A stretch of 64,000 bases of DNA from Chiridota heheva (lineage: Eukaryota; Echinodermata; Holothuroidea; Apodida; Chiridotidae): positions 1-64,000 of the forward strand of contig JAIGNY010004599.1 in NCBI GenBank assembly GCA_020152595.1, given 5' to 3'. Shown here piece by piece: positions 23,105 to 34,239 of this stretch. The notes beneath the pieces were generated by a model. That model was not told where the DNA came from. It ran no database searches and was given only the letters and a program-made list of their open reading frames with translations. A program made the translations under genes and the position numbers. How positions within the stretch are numbered: the stretch's first letter is position 1; each line of letters begins with the position of its first letter.

Positions 23105-23527
23105 ATGTCGACTGACCAAGGGGATATGGCGGAAAAGACTGGTATTAAGCCGGAGAAACAAGAAAGGAGCACTAACACGAACATTGAACTCAGTTACGAC
23201 TCTGATTAAAGAGGATGCAGGCATAGATGCCGTCAGGGAACTATTTGAAAAATCGAAAACGAAACTTAGAAGCAGTAGAAGTGGCTCATCAAGCATTAGT
23301 GGAGAATCTAGAAGACGAGGAGAGGTTCAAATCAGCAGAAGAATGGATGGAAAACACCAAAAGCAGATTCCTATCGGTAATAATCAACGTCTAAAGGTGT
23401 CAGGTCCAAATCGATTATTAAGGTAACCGAAGATAACTCTGGTGGCGACGTCAAAACAGTCGAAAACATTAATAATATGAACAATAATGAGAACAGTAAT
23501 GATACGAATTGAAGTCAAGTCCGTACC
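23105..23527 (+). pseudogene. BEL gag N-terminus, interrupted
   Basis: An ATG at 23105 opens a short acidic N-terminus ending at a stop near 23208. The next segment continues in a second frame (23184-23426): 'TTLIKEDAGIDAVRELFEKS', then a Ser/Arg-rich stretch. This charged helical start followed by low-complexity sequence is typical of BEL gag. The downstream part is cut at 23528 by the DNA transposon and resumes at 29063. Confidence 0.6.
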
Positions 23528-23586
23528 AGTAAGCGTGACGTCTTTCGCCCTATACTACGTATAGGCCAAAGGCCGAGAGACGAAAT
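23528..23586 (+). repeat. Left terminal inverted repeat of the 5.5-kb transposon
   Basis: Pairs with 29007-29062. Contains two internal palindromes: 'cctatactacgtatagg' and 'ggccaaaggcc'. One arm shows small differences ('ggcctttggcc' versus 'ggccttcggcc' when compared on the same strand; 'gcgaaagacg' versus 'gcaaatgacg'). Confidence 0.85.
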
Positions 23587-23699
23587 TTCTGTACAACTAT
23601 GCGACCAGTGGACAGTGCATGCGTAACGAGCCGAATGACTGAGTGATAGCGTACCGGCTGGGCCGGGCGGAGAAAACGACAAGACACGATAGAGAGCGA

Positions 23700-26600
23700 T
23701 TTGTTTTAAATATTTTTTCATTCCACTGAAATGTGCTGTTTTAACATTTCCGTTTAGATTAAATGGCGTTGTGCAGACATGAAAACCAGCCAAGTTTATT
23801 TTTAAGATTTTTTGGAGGACGGGAACCATTATCATTAAGAACAAAAGTCATAAATTACAGAATTAACGTTGAATCATGCATTTTATTACTAACTTAACTT
23901 GCGTTGTTTCAGTTCCTGCAAGATAATTTAAGATTTCACCATAGAATAGGTCTGTTTATACTCAGTATACATGGGTTTTGGCGTAAGTATAAAGAAATTG
24001 AATCGATTTTTGCCAAATCTCAAACATACCGCATCGCTGGTCCTAACAAATTTCGAGTTAGGCCAGGGTTAACGTTAGACGTACTGTACTGAGAATATTT
24101 TCACCACAGGAGGGGAGAGGGGAGGGGTGGGAAGGGGGTCGTAGGCCTAGCTTATGGCCTACTAGGCCTAGGTTATATGTCAATTGATACAAAATGAAAA
24201 CTTTTTGGTTTAAGTGGAATAATTTAATTAAACAAATAAATTGTTACTGTTAGGGTTATTTCAAAATCTCTAAAGAAAATTCTTGAAAGGTATTCCAATT
24301 GAATTATGAAGGGAGACTAAGAAGTCATAAATATTGTTCATCTTAGCTTAGGCCTACACTGACTATCAATTCTGTCCTGAAGTTAACTAGATTTACCCTG
24401 CAAATTTATCTGCCTAGTGCCACCCTGTCCCCGTCTAAAACTTAAATTATTTGTATGTTTTAACAAGGAATTTAAAAGTAACTTGAAAAATAATTAAATA
24501 AGAAAAAGAAACATTAGCATTAATACCATCTGCATTTACTATACTTTCATCAGCTTCACATTACAAAGTTTGCTGATTTTAGGTAAAGGAAACAGTCAGT
24601 GCACCACAATAAAGTTCACTTCATAAATCATTTGCGAAGTAATTACTGAAAGAGAGTGCATACTTCTTAATAAATTTGCTATTGAGAATTAATTACCTCA
24701 GCATGGAATGACAAGTTAATACAATTTAAGTTTTTTAATGTCATGGTTGTAAGCAAGTTACTGTCAGGAACCCTGTAATTACAACCCACAGCAATGTTTT
24801 CGTTTTCAGAGTGGAAAAATATTGTTAATGCATATTTCACTTGTTTAAATGTTTGTTAGACTATTATTATGAGATAGCCAATGACTTTTATTAAGCAAAG
24901 TATAAATATATTGCTTTAGAGCAAAAACTTTTCATGGGTTGCCATTAAGCCAACTCTTAAAATAAAGATATTTTTCAGTGTTTTACATTAAATATTAACA
25001 GCTATTTTATAGTTCTTTTCGAAAAGATGTTCAAGAACAAATATTGAAAGTATTTGACACATTGAAAGATGAACAGCACTTAAATCAGAGAACCTTTAAT
25101 TAATATTGCACATTTTGTCATTCTGACAATAGCTTAATTTAGTGAATACAATCACTTCAGTAACTTAAGTTTAACTTGTTAATTGAAAACTGATTTAGGC
25201 CTGCAGCTATTGAAACAAATATGTTGTAAGTGAATAATTTACACTTCCTATAAAATAATAGTTCATTTATACAAGGAGTTGCCAGTAGAAAATAGCAACT
25301 CTCTGATTTATATCATTATGATATATTCAAGATTATAAAGAAATAAGTGTAACTTTGTTTCCATATGGCTCCAAACTTTACGGGTCAAGATGCCAAATGA
25401 GTGTCAATGGTGACAGAAAGATTTTTGCTGACAAGCATATGATATAGACTTTGATACTGAAATTTTTTTTGGGTATTATTATGACATCAATCTCGGCCTA
25501 GATGTTTCTCAATTAATTTTCTTTTTACCGGTAGGCCTATAAAATCTGCTTGATATTGTAGTTCAACTTCAAAACAATTGAATAAATAAAACAACCCCAA
25601 TGTAAATCAGCTGTTAAGCTTTGCCTAAACATAATGCTATACATGTTCTGATTTTGATTTGATTTACAATTTCACGAATATTTGTATACCTTTAGATATA
25701 TCAGCCTATTATTTTTCAAATTTTTTGCATTTAAACAACCTGTAAAATCTTAAGGTTATTCTTTACATTGTTTTATGTTGGATGATAAGTTGTAATGTTG
25801 TGTATAGTATACAAACTCAATCCAATGGGTCATACATAGACATACAATATGTGATATAGAGACTGCCAATAGGTGTACGTTTGCATAGGCATTTTTATTA
25901 GGAATAAAGCAAGTTTTATTAACTATTTCTAAACAATAATAACAAGTTTTCAAAGTTGTTGCCTGCATTAAGATTTACAACTTACTTTAAAAATAAAGGT
26001 TGATGGCCACTGTTATCAAAACATATAAAAGCCACAACATAGTGCATTTGTTGTGCATGGGTTTTTTTTTTTTTATGAATGTATTTTAGTTTAAATCAGT
26101 ATGTATTTTGGCAATCATGTCTGGTTTTTTGCAGAAAAAGGCCAGACTGAAAAAATTGTTTGAGTGGAGTAACCCTTCTTGTTTTAACAATGTGCATAGG
26201 TAGGTAGGCAACATTTTTTGTAAAGGATGGCCTAATCTCTACAAGAATTATATTATGAGATATACATTCCGTATTTGACTGAATATAATTACTGAAGGGT
26301 AACATTATAATGCCTATGTAATAAACATGTATGTATTTACATGTCTATTTATAAACAGGGTTTTGCATGTAGACTTGAGTTTTGATAATATTCTATGAAG
26401 ATTATTTCAGGTCAGATTAATTTTTACAGACATGATAATGTTTTCTGCAGATGTTCACCATGTTTGAAAAATTTTTTACTCTATTTTCATTTGGTTATTC
26501 TTTGTGAAGGCAAATTGACCTATTGAAGGTATATGTACTTTTAATTTGCTCATATGCATTATTGTGCATTTCTTACAGCTATTATTCAACACAAACAAAC

Positions 26601-27080
26601 ATAGGCTTTTGATATGACACACTTTACATATTACTAGCCTATATTATTTTTTCTATATTACAGTTGTATAACAGCCTAACAGGTAACTATAGTGTAAAGC
26701 AATACCTCATACTTGTGGTTAAATGTGATGGATAATATCTACTGGACAGCTAAAGATATTAATTAGACATCTGAAGAAAACATCCAGTAAACATCTGAAG
26801 TAGATAAGAGTGACAAGTTTTTCAGGTTTAAAAAGGTGTCAGATAGACATCTGAGATAGATGCATATAAGAGTAGGAAATATTTGTCAGGCTTGACCACC
26901 ATTTCTTAGTATGTCAGTATGTGAAAAGAAATATACTGGGCATAATTCAATTTGTATGTCTTTATCTCATTTGCAGCTTAAAGGTATATGGTTGTGTATA
27001 GGCAAAAATAAGTAAATTATTCAAAATATTAACCATTATAGTAGCAAAACATTTCATCCAATTCGGTTAAACATTGGTTA
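23700..27080. other. AT-rich interior of the transposon, no gene
   Basis: All frames are stop-rich; the longest open pieces are about 70 codons with no motif. It includes poly-T runs and scattered 'taggcct' words like the flanking genome. I see nothing that resembles a DDE transposase, zinc finger or other captured exon. Confidence 0.6.
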
Positions 27081-27230
27081 ATTATCAGTCCTCAATTTGC
27101 ATACTTTATGCAAATTTTGTGATAAAACCTACTACAGGCCAGGACGACCTTGACTTTTTCTTTAGTAAATCCTTTGTTACTTAAATGTCTTCATAATTTA
27201 TTAAAGTGGTGCTTAAAATGAAAATTTGAG

Positions 27231-27836
27231 TATAATATTTTAGTGCTTAGAACTAAGAGTACTAACTTAGGACATGTAGTGCAGTGATTATCAAGATATG
27301 AAGCTTTTTTTGCCCAAAAGTGGGATAAATAAACTAGGTCAAATTTTTTGGCTCCCTCTTCTGATTGAAATGTGAACAGCTTTAATGGTTTTAAGATTTA
27401 GCGAACAGTTGTAGGATACGAGGTAAAAAATCATAAAGCAAATAAAATTCATAAAGAAAAAGAAAATGCCTTAGGCTTAGCTGCAATAATTTCGGGGACC
27501 ACTATCCGACTATGCTACTCATACAGTCATAGTATAATATTTTAGTGCTAAGAACTAAGAGTACTAGCTTAGGACATGTAGTGCAGTGATTATCAATATA
27601 TGAAGCTTTTTTTGCCCAAAAAGTGGGATTAATAACACTAGGTCAAATATGTTTGCTCCCTCTTCTGATTGAAATGTGACCAGCTTTAATGGTTTTAAGA
27701 TTTAGCGAACAGTTGTAGGATACGAGGTAAAAAATCATAAAGCAAAATCAAAATTCATAAAGAAAAAGAAAATGCCTTAGGCTTAGCTGCAATAATTTCG
27801 GGGCCCACTATCCGACTATGCTACTCATACATTTAT
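27231..27836 (+). repeat. Recent ~304-bp tandem duplication
   Basis: 27231-27534 and 27535-27836 align along their whole length with only a handful of differences. Both contain 'gtataatattttagtgct', 'aggacatgtagtgcagtgat', 'tttagcgaacagttgtagga' and 'tatccgactatgctactcat'. High identity compared with the other repeats here implies a recent event. Confidence 0.9.
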
Positions 27837-28127
27837 AGGCCTAACGTTGGTACTAACGTGAGTAGCATTAGGCATAGGCCTATATCGCCTTGTTGCAAAG
27901 TTAATTTCCTGGACAGACGTATCAAGATAGGCCTACAGCTAAGGTTAAAAACCTTTATTTAAGCATTTAATCAATAATCATAGAATAATAACCGACGTCA
28001 ATGAGGTTTCATTGCGATTGATGACTGATTTGGAATGGTTTTGCCGGAATGGGTAGTTCTGTTCACAATTTCAAGGTCAACATTGATAAATTCTTTACTA
28101 ACTCTGGGCGTCTTTGATTTTTTTTTT

Positions 28128-28738
28128 TTTTTTTTGTGCTGGTGGTGGTGTTACTTTGGGCTTTTTATGGGGTGACTAATCCTTCTTAGCCCGTAATCTT
28201 GTTATGTTATGTCATTTATGTCAGAGCCGTAACACTAACGTCCGTGCAAAAAAATCACAATCACCAAATTATATATAAATCATTGGTCAGTACTATTTTG
28301 TGCACTAATTTCTGATCAAATCGAAGTGTTTCGTTGGAATTTATTCATTAGATAAGCCAAAATAAAACATTTTACGTGTATTTCGTGATCAATCCAAGTA
28401 ATTTTCGAGTAGAACATTTTTTTGTTTGTGGTGGTGGTGGTGTTAGTTTGGGCTTTTTATGGGGTGACTAATCCTTCTTAGCTTCTTAGCCCGTAATCTT
28501 GTTATATTATGTTATTTATGTCAGAGCCGTAACGCTAACGTCCATAAAAAAAAATCTAAAAAAAATCGCAATCACCAAATTGTATAAATCGTTGTTCAGT
28601 ACTATTTTACGCACTAATTTCTGATCAAATTAAAGTGTTACGTTGAAATTTGTTCATTAAATAAGCTAAAATAACCCATTTTACGTGTATTTCGTGATCA
28701 ATCAAAGTAGTTTTCGAGTAGAGCTTGTTACATACGTA
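28128..28738 (+). repeat. Second tandem duplication (~300 bp) near the right TIR
   Basis: 28134-28430 and 28427-28738 share 'ggtggtggtgttactttggg' or 'ggtggtggtgttagtttggg', 'gggtgactaatccttcttag', 'gtcagagccgtaac' and 'tttacgtgtatttcgtgatc'. The copies differ more than the pair at 27231, including a 10-bp 'cttcttagct'-type internal repeat. Confidence 0.85.
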
Positions 28739-29006
28739 TTGTATCTTCCCGCAATGCGCGCACTAGTCTCGAACAAATACACTTTAAATTGATTTAAATC
28801 ATAAAGGGTAATAAATGAAAAATTTTATTTAGAAAAATAATGCAAGTTAAAATCAACAAGTATACAATTTTTTGACTCGTATACCAATTTTACGAAATCA
28901 ACCATTCACTTAAATGTATACCGTGCTTTTCAAAGCTTTTACGAAAAAAGCACGCTGGAGCAAGTATGGCGTCCATAAACGCATCACGTTTTCCCCACAC
29001 TAGGAG

Positions 29007-29062
29007 TTTCGTCTCTCGGCCTTCGGCCTATACGTAGTATAGGGCAAATGACGTCACGCTCT
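29007..29062 (-). repeat. Right terminal inverted repeat of the 5.5-kb transposon
   Basis: Reads 'gtttcgtctctcggccttcg' and then 'gcctatacgtagtatagg', the inverse of the left end, finishing 'gacgtcacgctct' next to the duplicated 'gtccgtacca'. Confidence 0.85.
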
Positions 29063-29189
29063 GTCCGTACCATGGATGGTATTCATAGTGCAAATACCGG
29101 TAGTGACGTAAACGTAGGTAAAGTTTAGGATCGTTCAAATTCAACAGGACCTGGGCATATTTCTGATTCTAACGATTGTTTCTGATTAA

Positions 29190-29290
29190 CCCTTACTCTA
29201 CCACGCGGCGATATTATCACCGTTTTGGGTGCCCCGTCTTTGGCCCCGCCTCCCGAGCGCATTTTCAAAAGAGTGCTGGTAGAGTAAGGA
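29190..29290 (+). mobile_element. piggyBac-like MITE, copy 1
   Basis: 101 bp flanked by TTAA on both sides (29186-29189, 29291-29294). Terminal inverted repeats are CCCTTACTCTACCA and TGGTAGAGTAAGGA. The interior is GC-rich with the palindrome 'cggcgatattatc(a)ccg'. TTAA duplication and CCC- ends fit the piggyBac superfamily; Kolobok also uses TTAA. Confidence 0.8.
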
Positions 29291-29434
29291 TTAATCAACC
29301 AGCGACATATGCGCCAACCCGAATATATAGGCAGCATGATCCCGGTGGGCGGCCCAGCGGGTCCCGAAGGCGGAAGGGGCCCGACTTTTCTGCCTGGAAG
29401 ACAGAGGACCCTTCAATAATCACGCCTTGATTAA

Positions 29435-29534
29435 CCCTTACTCCACCACGCGGCGATATTATCGCCGTTTTGGGTGCCCCGTCTTTGGCCCCGCCTCCCG
29501 AGCGCATTTTCAAAAGAGTGCTGGTAGAGTAAGG
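29435..29534 (+). mobile_element. piggyBac-like MITE, copy 2
   Basis: Nearly identical to the copy at 29190 and in the same orientation, flanked by TTAA at 29431-29434 and 29535-29538. Differences are few ('ctctacc' versus 'ctccacc'; 'atcacc' versus 'atcgcc'). The 136 bp between the two copies is BEL gag sequence. Confidence 0.8.
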
Positions 29535-29538
29535 TTAA

Positions 29539-30190
29539 AGGAACTCAAATTAGCGCTAGAATTGACAAAGACGGACATTACTGAGTTTAAAGTTGACGCA
29601 GTAGATTGTTGGTCCTTTATTTCTAATTTTGAAATTAACGTAGCTATTAAATTGAGCAATGATGCTGCGCGTTTGCAATATCTGCTGCAGCTTTGCAAAG
29701 GCAAAGCGCGTTGTTGTAGTAAAGCTGCGCGCTACTAAGCGAGGGAGGCTATGAGCGTGCAAAAGCAATTTTGAAGCGTCAAGCTGGTCAACCACATATG
29801 ACATTAATTTTTTTATGAATAACTTAGTTAATCGAAAGCCAATAAAGGCTAATGATGGGGAAGGTTTGTGGGATTTTATTTCCTATATGCAGAGGTGCTC
29901 CGTTACCTTAACTCAGATGGGGTATGTGAATGATCTAAATTCGACGGTTAACCTTCTTAAGATCCAGAGTTTGTTACCTATTCACCTTCAAACTGGATAA
30001 GGAACCGCAATTTATTGATTTACTTTCGTACTTAGAAAGCCTAGCTGAAATGCCATGTAACATGTTTCGTAGGAATGCAGGCAAATTGAGTGGTGTGTTA
30101 AGAGACGACAAACCTCGTGTGAGATCTAACTTAGTGAAAGGTAAATTACGGAGGTGTTTTGCGTGTGAAGGCGAACACATAATTTTTTAA
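29539..30190 (+). pseudogene. BEL gag, central part (DUF1759-like)
   Basis: Fragments in at least two frames. The first runs from about 29539 to 29738: 'ELTKTDITEFKVDAVDCWSF', with 'LSNDAARLQYLLQLCKGKA' following. The second is 29815-30000 and carries 'DGEGLWDFISYMQRCSVTL'. This pattern (F.G....W..F...F...V, then K..YL...L.G.A) is the capsid-like DUF1759 region of BEL/Pao gag. Stops at 29736 and near 30000 break it. Confidence 0.75.
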
Positions 30191-30741
30191 TATAAGTTGT
30201 TCGCAGGCATGTGCTATGATCAGAGGCTAGATAATGTTAAAGCAAAACAATTGTGCTTTAGGTGCCTGTTTCCTCAGGCTGGTCATTCAATTGCTAAATG
30301 CAGACGGGATGCCGTATGCTTGTCTTGTCGGTCTAACAAATACCTATAACCTACTTTATGTCCTACCCAAACCTGAAAATGTTTTGTTATGTCAAACACT
30401 GCCGTTTGCGGTGGTACGTTTTCTTGAGAATTCTCCCTGTCACAGTAACCGCTAACAATGGTAATCGAGTAAATACCCTCGCTCTTCTGGATAGTGGGTC
30501 AGACACTAGTCTGTGTAGCGAATCCCTTAGAAAGAAGTTAGGCGTAAAGGGAAAACCTAAGTCTTACACGTCAACGACAATTAATGGCGACCAAACTAAA
30601 ATCGGTTCAAACTTTGATCACTCTATGAAAGGTGAAAATGAAACTAACGAAATATCAATTACTGTTCTTTCCGTTCCTGATCTGGCCAATAGTAATGAGA
30701 GCATCCCTACTGCGCAGGATCTTGACGGTGGCAACTTTTGA
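30140..30741 (+). pseudogene. BEL zinc knuckles and aspartic protease
   Basis: Around 30150-30340, in shifting frames, are 'RCFACEGEHI', a Cys/His zinc knuckle, and 'LCFRCLFPQAGHSIAKC', a second knuckle. The frame 30358-30741 then contains 'LALLDSGSDTSLCSESL', the D-S-G catalytic motif of retroviral-type proteases, near residue 46. Shifts between the parts make it a pseudogene. Confidence 0.8.
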
Positions 30742-31019
30742 AATCCATACCCTGGGGGGATATCTTAAGTACGAACTTGGTCTACTTGTAGGGGCTGATG
30801 TCCTCGAAGCCTTTTGGGTTATGAATGAGAAGCGCGGTCAAACGAGAGATCCATACGCGGTCAAAACCTCTCTTGATTAGTCTGTGATGGGGATCTGAGG
30901 GCTTTAGGGGTCGTAGCGATAGAAAATATTTCTATCTTTTATCGTGTTGCTCAAATGGTTAGATTTTAGATTTCCTCGAAAGATCTTGGTCAGTAGACGA
31001 TACGACTTTTGATGAAGGA

Positions 31020-32045
31020 GATTCTGTTCAAGACAAGAGAGCTAAAGACATATTAAAATCGACAACCTCACTTACTAGTGAAAGTCATTATCAGATGAGA
31101 CTTCTGTGGGAGGAAGATAACCATTTTCTACCTTTGAACAAACAATTGGCCGAATCACGAGTTGAAAGCTCAACAAGAAAATTAGAGATAGACAGCGTGA
31201 TGCGGAAAAAATACACCAAAACCCTAGAAAGTTATATCGCGAAAGGATATGCCGAATGTGTCCGATGTGAAGGTGAGGCTGGCAAAGTTTGGTATTTACC
31301 TCACCATCCAGTTATCCACCCTCACAAAGATAAAGTTAGAGTAGTATACGATTGTGCCGCAAAACGGAGGGACACTTTATTAAACACGTCTTTACGGAAG
31401 GGCCCAAACATGATTAATAGTCTTGTGGTTGTCCTCCACAGATTTAAGGCCGTTACACACCGAACGCGACGCGGCGAGCGATCTTTTAAACAAAATTGAA
31501 TGAAATAAAGGAAAAGAAACATTTTGACCTCTTGTTTTTAGAGAATCATTGTCATCCATGGATATTCAGCTGATAACTGAAAATTGATTGAAAGGGCCTT
31601 TCTACGCCCATTAAAGCAAAATTCGCGTCGCGACAGAAAATCGTGCCCCACTAAACTGCTAAAGCGAATTTCTCCACAGTTTGAACAAAAAAGCATTTTT
31701 AACAATTTTTCAGTATCATCAGAACGCCTCAATTATAAACTTCATCGTCTGTAAGCAAAAAGTCAAAGAATCTTATAATATTTGTTTCCTGTATGATTAT
31801 CTAAAAAATCGCTCGCCGCGTCGCGTTCGGTGTTTACGGCCTTTAGGCAACAATGAGTTGCCTTAGTTGCCGACGTTGAGGCAATGTTCCATCAGGTGAA
31901 GGTAACCCCAGAGGACCGGGATGCCTTCAGGTTCATGTGGTGGCCTGACGGAAATTTGAACGCTAAGCCGTTTGAGTATAGAATGACGGTGCACTTATTC
32001 GGCGCCACATCAAGTTTTACTTGTGCCGGCTATGCGTTTTGGCGC
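31020..32045 (+). pseudogene. BEL reverse transcriptase, N-terminal half, split by a MITE
   Basis: 31095-31446 contains 'LAESRVESSTRKLE', 'YIAKGYAECV', 'VWYLPHHPVIHP' and 'VRVVYDCAAK', the fingers of Pao RT. The frame is cut at 31447 by a 396-bp MITE and continues after 31843 with '[11 protein letters not shown]' and '[14 protein letters not shown]'. A stop sits shortly after the MITE. At about 32046 the sequence changes to the Gypsy insertion; the catalytic YVDD equivalent lies beyond it at 42469. Confidence 0.85.
31447..31842. mobile_element. Harbinger-like MITE in BEL RT
   Basis: 396 bp with termini AGGCCGT...ACGGCCT and a perfect internal 26-bp inverted repeat that starts 'acaccgaacgcgacgcggcg'. 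TTA is duplicated at 31444-31446 and 31843-31845, and excising the element with one TTA keeps the BEL reading frame, so the borders are firm. A TTA/TWA duplication with GG-type ends fits the PIF/Harbinger superfamily. No transposase inside; open frames across it are accidental. Confidence 0.85.
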
Positions 32046-32800
32046 TAAGCCTTTATCAAATGCAATAAAAATGATCATCTTGAACACATTTTGACCCACA
32101 CTAACAGTTAATAGGCCAGACCAATAATACAGGTTTGTCTTGGCTTAGACAGCCAGCATGAATTGAAATTCATCACCCTTAAACGGAGCTCTACGTCCGT
32201 GGCATTTAAGTATTACCGTCGAGATCAGAAATTGTCATTAAATTTAAGTTCATCCACCAGGGACGTATACCCTCTCATCATTTAGTTCAGTAATTCAAAT
32301 TCCGACATACAATCGCCATAGTTATAACAGTTTTCATGTTAACTTAATTTACAAAATCTTTCTCCTTTGTCGCTCCAAAGTTTTTCAAAACTCAAATATG
32401 TAGCCTATATATTTATATAAACCTAAGTCTAAAGCTAAACTTAGGATAGTGAGCCTGCGCTGAAGTATAAAAAAAGGTAAAATCATTCATTGCTTAATTA
32501 AAAAAAGAACAATAATTAGACTCAACCAAGGTCAGAGAGTACACCGTCTTTTGCAATTATCTGTACTCCAAATTCCTTAGGCTGTTAGGTGGATTCCTTT
32601 TGTTTTGTCGTTCTGATTGTCTAACTTTAAGTTCCTCATCTTGAATTTAATTGTTATTATCCTCTTTATTTAGAGTATTGAAAATTTCCTTACCTATGTC
32701 TTGTTGTGGTACTTTCCTTTCTGTTAGCTTTTGTTTCATCATATACAATGGTTGAATAATAACTTTCTCAGTTTTCTTTTTCTTTCAGGATGACATTGTT
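32046..32800. other. Left outer region of Gypsy no. 1 (3' UTR/LTR or other)
   Basis: No coding frame. Starts where BEL RT coding ends. A pyrimidine run 'ttttctttttctttc' near 32772-32787 could be the reverse complement of a polypurine tract, but no LTR match to 41670-42430 is visible by eye. Confidence 0.35.
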
Positions 32801-34093
32801 GGATTCAAGTATATTTGGTTGCACTTCTGGGAATGTGCATAGTTTCAGTTCATTCCTGTCAATTACTCTTTCTGTTTATCTACCATTTTCTATATTTAGA
32901 ACGTGCACTGGTATATCTGCATTAGGTTAATCTTTAAGAATGTAAACATCGTTCCATTTATCCGCAATCTTGCATCTTTCTATATCTAATCAGCACTCTC
33001 CCTCTCTCTCTCCTGGGATAAATGGGTGTACCTTCAATCTCTGATTGGTTGATTTCTTCTGTTTTTGTGCTGCCTTTTCTAAGTTCTCTTTAGCATGATT
33101 GGGTTTTCATTTCTTGGTTTTCGCCTTTCTCTTCCATCGTGAAATCTACAGGTAGACGAGCATGCCGGCCAACATCAGAAAGAATGGAGTATACCAAGTT
33201 GATGCATGAACCGTATCATTGTATGCATGGATGACGTCTTGAAGCTGCTCTGGCCTTTCTGTTTCTGTTCTGGTGGCAAGATTCCCAGTAAATTGAGAAG
33301 TATTCTGTTCATTCTTTCACACTGTCCATTACCAGCAGGGTGCTAGGGTGTGGTATGACATTTTGTGATGCCATAGATGTTGCAAAGTTCCATGATTGTT
33401 TTTGCCTCAAAGTTTGGTCCTTGATCACTCAGTAGTCTTCCTGGACAACCATATATTTGAAAACAGTGTCTCCATTGTGCCTTGGCTGTTGTTTTTGTAG
33501 TAGTATCTTTTGTTGGAACCGCAATTGTATACTTGGTAAACAGATCTGCCATTACCAAAACAGTTTCAATTCCTGATTTAGATCTCTCAAGTTTTTGAAA
33601 CGGTGCTGATGTTTGAATCGGGATAATTGGCTCCTCTTGAGATAAGGTTACTTTCCTGAAGCAAAACCTCTTACAGCATTTACATCTCTCTTGAATATCT
33701 GCAAAAATTTGTGGCCAATGAAATCTTTTCTGCACTTGTTTGAATGTTTTATCTGCTTTAAAATGACCAGCCATGTCATGCAGTTCTTGAAATACTTGTG
33801 TCTTCAGTTCCTGTGGTACAACAAATTGCAAAATGTGATTCATCTTCTTTGTTGTCACTTATGCTGCTGTAGAGTACTCTTTATTTTATTTTCAATCTGC
33901 TCCATCCTTGTAGGAGTGTTTTTATTTCTTTGTTGTGGTTGTCCCATTTCTCTGGTTTGTTTCCTTCTGTTAAGCCCTCCATTACTGCTTGTATTTCTTT
34001 CTGTGCCATCTGTTTTTCATTAATGTCTGTGTTTGACAACCCAGGAAATGTTCTTGTTCCTTTTCTGACATCTATGTTGTTTATGCTGGACAT
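32800..34093 (-). pseudogene. Gypsy integrase with zinc-binding and core domains
   Basis: The frame 33858-33343 on the minus strand has the H-H-C-C module ('LHDMAGHF' ... 'CKCCKRF') followed by the core: 'VMADLFTKY' with the first catalytic Asp, and 'LLSDQGPNF' with the second. The frame stops at 33343 just before 'HPAGNGQCERMNR', where the third catalytic residue (Glu) lies in a following frame. 34093-33881 is the RT-integrase connection. Further C-terminal sequence decays towards 32800. Integrase would join element DNA to the genome; this copy cannot. Confidence 0.85.
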
Positions 34094-34239
34094 TCTTATG
34101 GCAAGCAGTATGCGTTCACCACATTACAACTTATTGTTGCTGGATCCTTTACTTTTTATGAAAAGCCTTTTCTTGATAATGCATCTGCATTGCCATTGCT
34201 TCATCCAGGTCTGTACACTATATGTCAAAATTAAATGAT

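Larger units (their letters stand above)
23528..29062. mobile_element. 5.5-kb non-autonomous DNA transposon (Mutator-like?) inside BEL gag
   Basis: Ends are ~55-bp inverted repeats: 23531-23585 begins 'aagcgtgacgtc', contains 'cctatactacgtatagg' and ends 'ggccgagagacgaaa'. 29007-29061 is its near-exact reverse complement. Outside them 'gtccgtacca' occurs at 23519-23528 and 29063-29072, giving a 9-10-bp target duplication depending on the assigned ends. TIR length and 9-10-bp duplications fit Mutator-like elements best, but other superfamilies with 8-9-bp duplications cannot be excluded. I see no transposase; the interior is AT-rich, stop-filled DNA with two internal tandem duplications. Non-autonomous, perhaps carrying captured genomic sequence. 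Confidence 0.7.

Noticed and set aside
29125..29513. Overlapping frames on both strands with repeated peptides
   Set aside because: They are translations of the two MITEs and adjacent gag sequence.
33691..34238. Plus-strand Phe/Leu-rich frames
   Set aside because: Antisense shadows of the Gypsy integrase and connection region.
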